A stretch of 64,000 nt of DNA from Erigeron canadensis (Eukaryota; Streptophyta; Magnoliopsida; Asterales; Asteraceae). Made by a program: the position numbers and the translations under genes. Shown here piece by piece: positions 1-9,687 of this stretch; the stretch's first letter is position 1, and each line of letters starts with the position of its first letter. The notes below the pieces were generated by a model, which was given only the letters and a program-made list of their open reading frames with translations, was not told the origin of the DNA and searched no databases. The stretch spans positions 8,368,501-8,432,500 of the forward strand of contig NC_057768.1 in NCBI RefSeq assembly GCF_010389155.1, read 5' to 3'.

Positions 1-508
1 CAGTATCTAGCTCAACAGCTAAGATCCCGTTACTCTTTTGACCATCTGTTTCCTCATTCGTTAGTCCAAGAAACCTACCAAAGCTATCCGGTGGGACGTC
101 TATCGTGGGTGCTATCAAGAAAGCTAGTCCTTCACCGGGTGTACCGTTACCCGGTTGAGGATACATGTTAACAAGAAAAGATGTGTTAAATGAAGCCACG
201 GTTGAGTTATTATTAGTTGATGAGCCATCCCAAAGTTTGAATGGTTTTTTGAACATGACTCGACCAGATTGGTACCTAAAGTCAAATACTCCGTTATTGT
301 ATATGGAATCAGGGGTTATTTGTAATGCGTTTAGGTTGATTCCTGCGTATTTTTGGAACGCAAGTTCGGTATTGACTAGCGGTTCTAAGGTTTTGTTGAA
401 TGTATGGAAGGATCTTCGGAAGTTTTTTAAGTTATTGGCGGTTAATGTCGTCAAGAAGCAGAATAAGAACACAAAGATTATGGCAGTTGTTATTGTTGCT
501 CTTCCCAT
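1..508 (-). CDS. L-type lectin-domain receptor kinase, 5' part (runs off left edge)
   Basis: Partial gene. The minus strand reads from an ATG at 506-508 through 169 codons to the window edge without a stop. A hydrophobic signal peptide (about residues 4-24, with TTAIIFVFLFCFLTTLTA) is followed by legume-lectin beta-sandwich motifs in the usual order: a segment with ALQITPDS, then GRVMFKKPFKLWD, SFNTSFLVN, GEGLAFLIAP, SFGRFLGLTN and the start of the metal-site strand AVELDT (usually AVEFDT). In lectin receptor kinases this extracellular domain is followed by a transmembrane helix and a cytosolic Ser/Thr kinase domain; neither is in the window, so a soluble lectin-like protein cannot be excluded. 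The plus-strand ORF over the same bases has no recognisable domain and is the antisense shadow. The family call is firm; kinase fusion is inferred from the long N-terminal layout. Confidence 0.85.
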   Translation of the reverse strand, partial: MGRATITTAIIFVFLFCFLTTLTANNLKNFRRSFHTFNKTLEPLVNTELAFQKYAGINLNALQITPDSIYNNGVFDFRYQSGRVMFKKPFKLWDGSSTNNNSTVASFNTSFLVNMYPQPGNGTPGEGLAFLIAPTIDVPPDSFGRFLGLTNEETDGQKSNGILAVELDT

Positions 509-770
509 TTCATGTATTCGTGTGGTTATGTTTAGGGTTAGTGAAGATGAGTTTGTGTTGGGAGAGACTTAGAAATGAAAAGATGCGTGGTGGGTATTTT
601 TAAACTAAAAAGGAAATTGTACTGATGACTTCTTCGATAGGTGCCAAATAATTTTGTTAGACCGAAATGATACAATTTTGTCATTTTAGTAAGAGTTAAA
701 TGTTTCGGGATATAACTAACTAATACTAAAAATTTATATTGTACACGAATTTAATAACTAGCACGTGCAA
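509..770. other. Upstream region of the lectin gene, no gene seen
   Basis: AT-rich intergenic DNA between the lectin start codon and the first repeat. It should contain the minus-strand promoter of the lectin gene. No convincing TATA box or other motif could be fixed by eye. Confidence 0.5.
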
Positions 771-914
771 TGTAACATCCCGAACTTTTATACCTTTGAC
801 CTTGGCATTGTCGTTGGTCAATCACCAATATCTATCATTTGACCGTTAGTTGATCTTTGACGCCGTTAATTTTTTTAATTGCTAGGTGATTAATTTTTTG
901 TTAAATGATGATTA
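771..914 (+). mobile_element. Gypsy-type LTR fragment, left part (interrupted by the copia element)
   Basis: Begins TGTAACATCC and matches the start of the solo LTR at 39661-42642 (shared text includes GTTAGTTGATCTTT and GCCGTTA). It is cut at 914 by the SIRE-type element and resumes at 14574. The TGTAACA...TGTTACA termini and length suggest a Ty3-gypsy chromovirus LTR; the lineage is inferred. Confidence 0.7.
910..914. repeat. Target-site duplication GATTA, left copy
   Basis: GATTA immediately precedes the 5' LTR; the same five bases follow the 3' LTR at 14569-14573. Five bp is the normal size for copia integration and fixes both element ends. Confidence 0.9.
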
Positions 915-1573
915 TGTTAAGTATGAGATTCGCTGAAGAAGACTTGCTCGTTGACACATGTCGTCAGCAAGTCTTTAGCAAGTCATCAGCAGATGAAGAG
1001 ACGTCTTCAGCAAGTCGAATACTCCAACATGGTAATGGCGGGAAGAATTCAAATCAAATGAAGACAAAAAGGTCACATGATGGTTAACTAACTGTAATAT
1101 GCCTTGAATGGTAAAGATACATGTTGGGACCAAAGCAAAGGTTCTCTCTCTCTCTCTTACTCGATTTGGTATAGAAGACAAGGGCACATGATTCAAGTAC
1201 CATGAGCCAATTGGATGTCGACAACCACTATCAAGTCACAATCAAAGCAGGCTGTGTTGTCCCAAGTCTTCTCCTATATAAAGCAACACAACCACATTAT
1301 ATCAAGTGTGTTAGTCACCTTGAAAGTGTGTGTCACTTGTAATTGCTTAAGTTTTTAGTGTGTCTAGACTTAGCAATTATCTTTGTTCTTTTGTATTCTT
1401 GTAAGTCAAGTGTATAAGATCAACCATGTATTCATCGTTTAATCAATGATACATATGACTATCCTTGCATTGATGTATTACAATTGAACTTAACATTGTT
1501 CTTGTTATTTACTTGCTTGCTTACTTTCTTGTCGAGTTAATTAAAACATAAGTTGTGCATTTGTGGACCATCA
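915..1573 (+). repeat. 5' LTR of the SIRE-type element
   Basis: Starts TGTTAAG and ends CCATCA (TG...CA). A TATA box TATATAAA lies at 1275-1282, so transcription probably starts near 1310. A CT microsatellite (about 1141-1158) is 2 bp longer than in the 3' LTR. Confidence 0.92.
1275..1282 (+). promoter_or_regulatory. TATA box of the 5' LTR promoter
   Basis: TATATAAA, present at the equivalent place in both LTRs (3' copy at about 14270-14277). Confidence 0.6.
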
Positions 1574-1575
1574 AG

Positions 1576-1588
1576 TGGTATCAGAGCC
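1576..1588 (+). promoter_or_regulatory. Primer binding site (initiator Met-tRNA)
   Basis: TGGTATCAGAGCC two bases after the 5' LTR, the standard plant copia primer site complementary to the initiator methionine tRNA. Confidence 0.92.
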
Positions 1589-1686
1589 ACCGTTCCTAAA
1601 TCATTGGAACAAGATCTGTTTGCCTTCTTTTGTTTACATTTAAAATTTCTGTTCTTTAATTCCTCTTGAAATTTTTTTACAAGAAC

Positions 1687-4600
1687 ATGTCTTCTGTTCC
1701 CAGCCTTGTGAACACACGTGACTTTGGTTACGTGTCGACACCTCCTAAGTTCGAGCCCAAAGATTTTGGGTCTTGGAAGGAGAGGATGCTTCTACACATC
1801 TCTGGTGTGGAACCCTACTTAATGACCATATTAACTGAGGGTCCATACGTACCAATGTATGTCCAAAGGACTCCAGGAGCTACACCTGAAGCTCCTGAGA
1901 TTGTCACTGACCTGGTTAAACCAGAAGTTCAATGGACAGATGAAGAAAGAAAGCTGGTAAATCTTGATGCTAGACTGAAAAACATGATTATAGTTACTCT
2001 TCCCACTGAAATCATGAAACTAGTTATCAAGTATCCCTCTTCAAAGGAAGTATAGGATAGACTAGTCAGCACCTATGAAGGTTCTGTTGACCTTATTAAA
2101 ATCAAGAAAATTGATTTAAAAAGAGCTTATGAAAACTTCTTCTCCCTTCCTGATGAAAGTCTTGATAGCACCTATACTCGCTTTAAAGGGTTGCTCAATG
2201 ATATGACAAATGTTGGCATTACCCATGATAACTTTGAGGTATGTCATAAATTCATCGACTCTCTTCCTCTTAAGTGGCAGAACTTAAGACAAACTCTTCG
2301 TACTACGAAAAAAATCTAAGATTTTGATCTTGAAGAACTTTTTGGCACTCTTCAATTTGAAGAAAGAGCATTGGCTCAAAATATTCGAGCCTCTGCTGAT
2401 GCCAAAAGACATGTTGGCTCTACTTCTTCTCCTTCCTCTGTCAGCATGTCTCCTCATCCTATTTCTGACCCCATTGCTCTTGTTTCTACTGAGCCCATCG
2501 ATCTCTATGATGGTGCCAGTACCTCTAATCTCCCAGCATCAATTCAGACTCTCATCAATGAGCTGGATGATGAAGAAAAACAAGATATGTGTTAATGACT
2601 TCATGGGCTTTGCCCTGGTTGCTGGTAGAAGATACTCCAGAAAGTGGAATAATCATAAAACGGTTACTCCCCTCAAACCTCCTGTTGACAAATCACAAGA
2701 AGAGTGCTGGAGGTGTGGCAGAAAAGGCCACTACCAAAAAGAATGTAGAGTCTCCTTACCCAATCCTGCTGCTTCCAAAACTAATCCTTCCAAATCTGCT
2801 GATGAATATAGGAACAAATATTATCAGCTAAAGGCTAAGGTGGCTGAAACAGATGTCACAGTTCCAGCAAAAGGTCTGATTGCTGAAGAACATGATTGGG
2901 CTGACTCAGATGATTCTGACGACGACGATTATGTTGATGCCATGTGCCTTATGGCACTTGCTGACAGTGATGCTCTGACCAAGGATCAAGTCTCCTCTAG
3001 TCAGTGGGTGAACGTCACTGTTAAAAAGGTACACTCTCTTCTCTCTTCTTCTAATCAAGACAAGACCAAAATTATTGAGTCCTTGTCTTGTGATCTTCAG
3101 TTCGTAGAAAGTCTACGTGCTGAACTTCAATCTAAACTTAACTCTGCTGGAGTAGAGTTAAGTGAAAAATCTGAAAAACTTGTGAAATTGAAAAATGTTC
3201 ATGTTGAACTTCAATCTCACGAGTTGATGACTCAAAAACTTCAACTTGAGAATGAATCTCTCAAGGCTGAAGTTTCTAATCTAAAGAAGATTGTAACCTC
3301 CTGGTCAAAGGCTTCTGAATTTCATCATCAATGCTTGAGCGAACAAGTCCCTGCCCAAGTACAAGCAGTAATTGGTGGCAATTTTGATGTTGCTGACTCC
3401 TTTAATGATGATGTAAAACCTGTAATCTCCATTCATCCACCCTGTTCATCTTCCATCTCTCAAGATGAAATGAAAAAGTGGTATTTTGTCAAGGGACAAA
3501 ATGACTATCATGATGAGATGGACTCAAAAGCTACAACATCTACCATTGTTTCCTCTTTAAATGCTAAAAGTACCTGTACCTCCTCCAGTACTTTTGACAT
3601 GTTTTCTCATCTCCCTATTGTTGGCATGATGCCACATGAAGGGAGAATTCAAAATTCTCCACCAAGAACTTTTAAAGGGGATATCTCGAGTGATGGGTAT
3701 GTACCCATTGCTCCTCAGCCTCTATCCACAAAAGGTGCTGAGCCTTTTAAAAGAAGCACTATTGCTGCTCCTTATGACTATGGTACCCCTCAGCGGGACA
3801 ATCATGTCGGTCAGCAACTCTCTAGTGCTCAATCCTCATCTCAACTTGAACCTACCTATACAAACTTAATATCTTATCTTCAAATGAATAGAAGAGTTAG
3901 GTTCACTGATGTAAGACATCAGCAAGTACTTCCTATAAAGGCAGTACATGCTGATGCTCAAACTAATGCAGTATCTCAAGCTATGCCCTTAAAATCAAAT
4001 CTAAGGCATGTTACTCCTAAAAGAGGAAGACAGCCTTCTCAAAATAGATCTGACACTCCTCAGCGAGGACACTTGCCTCATCAGCAGGTAAGGCATATAA
4101 CTCCTCAGCGAGGACATTTGCTACATCAGCAAATGAGGTCTATTACTCCACAGAGAGGACCAGTGCCCTCTCAGCACAGTCTCTCAATATCCAACAGGGA
4201 GTATCTACCTCATAGGCAAATGAGGTCAGTCACTCAAAACGTCAAGTCAGATCCACAACTCCTAATCGTGAGAAACAGTCTCAGCAGGGTTCCTCTACTT
4301 CCTATCCTGTGCCCTCTCAGCACAGTCTCTCAGTATCCAACAGGGAGTATCTACCTCATAGGCAAATGAGGTCAGTCACTCCAAAACGTCAAGTCAGATC
4401 CACAAATCCTAATCGTGAGAAACAGTCTCAGCAGGGTTCCTCTACTTCCTATCCTGCTGGAAAACAAGCATGGACCATGATTAGAGGACATCAGTTTCCT
4501 CAAAATAATCATGGTGAATCCATACTTGGTCCTGTTCCTCAATTGCCCCCTCCTAAACTTAGACAAAGGAATAAGTCCAAATCTAAGCAAAAGAACAAGG

Positions 4601-5169
4601 TTTCCTCTTCCTTCACTCCACAAATAAATGAACTCACTCAGCGAGTAAATGATCTTTCCTCTCAGCTGAGGGACTTTCTTATTCAAAATCAAGGAAACTC
4701 CACTGACAAAAAATAATATCTTTGTAGCAGCAGAGGATATGTTGCCTCTGAATGTGTCTTATACAATCCAAAAGATGCTCCAGCAGTTGTATGTCAATCA
4801 AACATCTCTTCAGCTGCTGAAACATCTTCCTCCTCTAATAGGATCAGTGAGAACCTCTCCACTGAACCAGTTATGAGTGACACCTCCTCTGCCACAAATG
4901 CAAGCATTGCTGAATACATTGCTGTTCAGCGCTTTGAAATTCCCCATTCTCAAAGGGTTGTTTCAAATGCTTGGGGGCAACCCTCAATGCTGGTTGAGTA
5001 CAGCGCTCCTGATGTAGTGAGCAGCTTTGCATATCTTCACAGCAATGAAACTAGCATTATGCCCACAAATAAAGATAATTCTATCCTCGTCTCTGTAGGA
5101 GATCACTTTACTCTTGAGGAGGCTCTCTCTGTAGAGCCAATATCCTCCACTGAACATAGTGAATCTTAA
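1687..5169 (+). pseudogene. gag of the SIRE-type element, broken
   Basis: Gag coat protein region. The likely ATG at 1687 opens MSSVPSLV, followed by the copia gag core (FEPKDFGSWKERMLLH, LDARLKNMI, YENFFSLPDES). The frame is broken by TAG at 2053, TAA near 2317, a frameshift near 2590, a frameshift inside a tandem duplication (4164-4456) and TAA at 4714. A zinc knuckle CWRCGRKGHYQKEC lies at 2705-2746, then an acidic patch and a coiled coil (about 3050-3310). A second, degenerate knuckle follows the 4714 stop. Final stop at 5167, in a different frame from pol. Gag packages the element RNA into virus-like particles; the length with coiled coil is typical of SIRE-lineage gag. Not functional as read. 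Confidence 0.85.
4164..4456 (+). repeat. Tandem duplication in gag (146 + 147 bp)
   Basis: Two adjacent copies, 4164-4309 and 4310-4456, nearly identical. The second is 147 bp (49 codons); the first lacks one C (CACTCAAAAC against CACTCCAAAAC). The ancestral duplication preserved frame and the later 1-bp loss causes the frameshift and the stop at 4369. Confidence 0.88.
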
Positions 5170-8100
5170 ATCCTCTTTTTCATTCATGCAGGGCTCGCTA
5201 AGTAAAGGAGTGTGGTATTTGGACAACGGTTGTTCAAAACACATGACAGGCTCTAAGTCCCTGCTGGATGATTATACTGAGGCACCTGGTCCTACAGTGG
5301 TGTTTGGCGATAACTCCACTGGACAGACTGAAGAGTATGGTCTTCTTTCTAATGGCCTCATAAAATTCTCAAAAGTTGCTTATGTAAATGGATTAAAGCA
5401 TAATCTCATCAGCATAAGTCAACTATGTGATGCTGACTACAAGGTAATCCTTGATAAACATCAAGGCACTGTAGTGAACATCAACAAGGAAGTCGTCTTG
5501 GTTGCACCAAGAAAAAGAGATGTGTATCTTGTAGACTTCACTCCTATCAAGACTGATAGTGAGACTTGTTTCTTTGCTAAGTCAGCATCCGAGTTGAATT
5601 GGTTATGGCACAAGCGTATGTCGCATGTAAATTTCAAAACCATAAACTCACTGGCCAAAAAGAATCTTGTTCGTGGCCTTCCTCCTCTGTCTTTTGAAAA
5701 GGATAGGCTTTGTGGTGCTTGTGAAAAAGGCAAATGCCATAGAGCTACTTTCAAAACTAAACAAGCCAACTCTGTTAAGGGTTGCTTTCACCTTCTTCAC
5801 ATGGACCTTTTTGGACTAGTGAATGTCCAAAGTCTAAAGGGTAGCAGATACACTTTAGTGATTGTGGATGAATATTCATGATATACTTGGACAATTTTTC
5901 TTAATTCTAAGAGTGATGCTGCTGATGAAATCATTAAATTCATTAAGAAAATGGAAAATCTCAACAGCATAAGGGTCAAAGAACTCAGAAGTGATCATGG
6001 CACTGAGTTTAGAAACCATACTCTTGAAACCTTTTGTGCTGATCAAGGGATTGCACAAAACTTCTCTTCCACTAGAACTCCTGAGCAAAATGGCGTTGCT
6101 GAAAGGAGAAATAGAACTCTTATAGAGGCAGCATGTACTATGCTTAGTGAGTCCTCTCTTCCCAGTAGGTTTTGGGCTGAAGCAGTCAACACTGCTTGTC
6201 ACACTCAAAATAGATGTCTCATTGTCAAAAGACATGACAAAACTGCATATGAAGTTTTAAGAGGAAAGAAACCTCAAATCAAATACTTTCACGTATTTGG
6301 TTGTCCTGTCTTTATTCTTAATAATAAGGATCATTTAGGGAAATTTGATCCTAAAGCTGAGGATGGTTACTTTGTTGGATACTCTTCTATTAGCAAAGCT
6401 TTTAGAGTATTCAATACTCGTCTTCAAAAAGTGGATGAATCCATTCATGTCACTTTTGATGAAAGCTCATCTGCTCTTAAAGACATCCAACCATCTTCTA
6501 CTGAAGAGATCTTCAATGATTTCATTAATCCTTCTATGAAGGATGCTGACTAAATTGCTGATGCCTCTTGCTCAGCTCCTCTTGATCAGCAACTCACTGA
6601 GAATAGTTCAGCAGACCCTGAGCTGGAGCAAGTTGCTGCTCATATCTATATGATTGAGCCAGTTGAGCCTATCTTAAGGTCAATCCATGCAGCATCAGCC
6701 AAACCTAGATCACTGGCTGATGATGTGCTAGTTGATGACACTGCTGATGAAGAGTTTCATGATGCTTCAGCTAACATTGAAGATATGGTGTCTGCTGATG
6801 ACCCCATCATTGGAAACTTAAATCAGTCAAATGGCTCCACTGATCAAACTCCTCTTGATCCTTCCATTACCATTGATTTTTCCTCTTATTCTTCTCCTGC
6901 TGATCCCATGCAAATATCTTCCGCTGCCACTCTAGGTTCATCAAGTGTCCCATCACTTAAATGGACTTCAAGTCATCCTGCTCACCAAATTATTGGTGAT
7001 CCTCAGCAGGGCATTGTGACTAGATCAGCAACTAGAAACACATGTCTATATGTTAACTTCCTGTCAATGATCACTCCTAAGAATATTGGAGAGGCAATGG
7101 TTGACCCATCGTGGGTTGCTGCCATGCAAGAAGAACTAACTCAATTTCAAAGACAACATGTCTGGTTCTTAGTTCCTCTTCCTCCTGGCAAAGAACCCAT
7201 TGGAACTAAATGGGTTTATAGAAATAAGATAGATGAAGATGGTGTTGTTATTCGCAACAAGGCTAGGTTAGTAGCTCAAGGGTACCTTCAAGAAGAAGGT
7301 GTCGACTATGACGAAACCTTTGCTCCAGTGGCTAGACTTGAAGCAATACGCTTATTCCTGGCACATGCTGCTTATCGAAACTTCACTGTATATCAAATGG
7401 ATGTCAAGAGTGCTTTCCTAAATGGAAAACTCGAAGAAGAAGTTTATGTGGAGCAGCCACCTGGTTTTGAAGATCTGACCAAGCCAAACCACGTCTATCA
7501 TCTTTATAAAGCATTATATGGACTTAAACAAGCTCCCAGAGCTTGGTATGACACTCTCTCTGAATTTCTTCTTTCTCATGAGTTTCAGCGACGATCTATA
7601 GACAGCACCCTCTTTATCTATAGAAAGGGTGCTCATGTTCTCTATGTACAAATATATGTCGATGACATCATATTTGGATCCTCCAGTAAGAAACTTTGTG
7701 ATAAATTTAGCTCACTAATGTCTTCTCATTTTGAAATGAGTATGATGGGTGAGCTAACCTTCTTCCTTGGTTTACAAATTCGCCAGCTTACTGATGGCAT
7801 CTTTATAAACCAAGAAAAGTATATACGGGACATGCTGGCCAAATTTGACATGTCTAATATCACCACAAAGTCTACTCCCATGTCTCCTCCAAACAATCTC
7901 CATGCTGACCCTGATGGTCAGCATGTAAACCCCACTCTCTATCGTGGAATGATTGGCTCACTAATGTATCTCACAGCGAGTCGTCCTGACATTATGTTTG
8001 CTACTTGCCTTTGTGCAAGATATCAAGCATCACCCAGGGAGTCTCACCTTCTCGCTGTCAAGCGAATCTTTAAATATCTCAAAGGGACTTCCTCTTTAGG

Positions 8101-8608
8101 TCTCTGGTATCCCAAGGAGTCTTCCTTTGACTTAGTTGCATACTCTGACTCTGACTATGCTGGGTGCATGTTAGATAGAAAAAGTACCAGTGGTGGATGT
8201 CAACTGTTGGGGGGAAGGCTGACTAGTTGGTCTAGTAAGAAACAACATACAGTTTCCATCTCCACTGCTGAAGCAGAGTATGTGTCTGCAGTAAGTTGTT
8301 GTGCACAAGTCCTTTGGATGAAAAACCAACTTGCTGACTATGACCTAAATTTTTCCAAGATTCCCATCATGTGTGATAACACTAGTGCTATTGCCATCAC
8401 ACATAATCCTGTTCAGCATTCCAAAACTAAACATATTGACATTAGGTATCACTTCATCTGTGATCATGTCATGAAGGGGGATGTTGAAATTTACTTCATT
8501 CCCACTGATGACCAACTTGCTGACATATTCACTAAACCTTTAGATGAAAAGAGATTCAAGGATCTCGTCAGCAGGTTGGGAATGTTAAATGGTGATTTTA
8601 CAAGTTGA
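5170..8608 (+). pseudogene. pol polyprotein of the SIRE-type element (PR-IN-RT-RNase H), two internal stops
   Basis: One frame carries the full copia pol set. Protease: WYLDNGCSKHMTG, with Asp at 5222 but Asn (5225) where D-S/T-G is expected. Then the GAG-pre-integrase zinc module (LWHKRMSH, CGACEKGKCH). Integrase: Asp 5804, Asp 5993 and Glu 6101, the last two 36 codons apart, i.e. D-D(35)-E. Reverse transcriptase: [39 protein letters not shown] and YVDD at 7655-7666. RNase [27 protein letters not shown]. In-frame stops: TGA at 5879 (probably Arg CGA changed at a CpG; the family has DDYSRFTW here) and TAA at 6551. The RT/RNase H part (6650-8608, 652 aa) is open. Ends with TGA at 8608. Confidence 0.92.
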
Positions 8609-8701
8609 ACATGATCACTCATGTTTTGCTGCCCATATTCCTCTTATGAAGATGAGCAGCGACTTCTCAAGTCAAAGTCATCAGCGAGCTCTTCCTTTTA
8701 C
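8609..8701 (+). other. Spacer after pol
   Basis: Non-coding start of the long post-pol region of the element; no motif recognised. Confidence 0.5.
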
Positions 8702-9019
8702 TCGCTGATCCCTGTTGCTTTGGGAAAAAGCAAAATAAAGGCAATGGAAAGCCAAATGTTTTCATCTAGTCCAACAGCAAACGGCTGCTGGTAAAGACAT
8801 CTAAAATCCGTTGATCTCTGATGCTTTGGGAAAAAGCATAACAAAAGCAATAGGGTGCTGAAAGTCCCTATCTAGTCCAGCAGCAAACGGCTGCTGGTAA
8901 AGACATCTAAAATCCGTTGATCCCTGATGCTTTGGGAAAAAGCATAACAAAAGTAATAGGGTACTGAAAGTCCCTATCTAGTCCAGCAGCAAACGGCTGC
9001 TGGTAAAGACTTCTAAAAT
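8702..9019 (+). repeat. Three 106-bp tandem repeats, each with two hairpins
   Basis: Units start at 8702, 8808 and 8914. Units 2 and 3 differ by a handful of bases and unit 1 is more diverged. Each contains TGCTTT-GGGAA-AAAGCA (6-bp stem; weaker in unit 1) and a CAGCAGC/GCTGCTG inverted repeat round AAACG (8-bp stem in units 2 and 3). They lie between pol and the extra ORF, where an RNA signal could act, but no function is known. Confidence 0.85.
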
Positions 9020-9687
9020 CCGTTGATGGCTGACAATTTGCCAAAAAATTTTTAATACTCATCAGCATCCACCCTTCTTGTTTGTGTGGTGCTGATTAAA
9101 ACTTGGCAACTTATTTTTTCAAAATAATACAACTCTTCAGTGGATACCTCAAGCCATCTGAGTGTATTCCACTACATGTTTCATTAATATTATATTATAT
9201 ATGTCTTAAACAGTTACCTCGATTTCCTCCCAAATGGGCTACTTGTACACTGTACAGCCGTATACACTCGAGTGTATTCGGCGTATTGGTACATATCTCA
9301 TCAAACTACTTATTTACGTTACTCACATACGTATTTTTGATTAATAAATAAAAACGTTTATTTGCACTACCATTGGTACAACATAAGCATTATTTCTAGT
9401 TTTATTTTTTTAATTAACTCATCAAATATCTTCATACTACGTATGTGAGAGAAAAAGTGACGGTTCACTTTTGCAGACGTAGGGCCCACTCCCATACCAT
9501 ATATATTTCCAATCATGTATATATCCAACCTTTCACGTTTCTTTCTCTCTAAACTCATATCTTTCTAAACTCACCAAACCTTTCACGTTCTTTCAAATTC
9601 TCTTCACTTTCCTCTAATCTTTCATTCTCTCTAAGCTCCTCATATCATCTAATCATTCCTCTCAAATCCTCTCTTATAATATCTCAA
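9020..9687 (+). promoter_or_regulatory. Leader of the extra ORF, promoter-like
   Basis: TATATAT at 9500-9506 is followed by a pyrimidine-rich stretch (about 9535-9687, many TCTC/CTTTC runs) up to the ATG at 9688. TATA plus a CT-rich leader is the usual form of a plant core promoter and 5' UTR, so the extra ORF may have its own transcript. Inference only. An acceptor site for splicing from the LTR transcript is an alternative. Confidence 0.4.

Noticed and set aside
165..572. Plus-strand ORF of 135 codons
   Set aside because: Antisense to a clear lectin-domain reading frame; no domain of its own.
975..1196. Minus-strand ORF in the 5' LTR
   Set aside because: Lies inside the LTR, which is non-coding; no conserved content.
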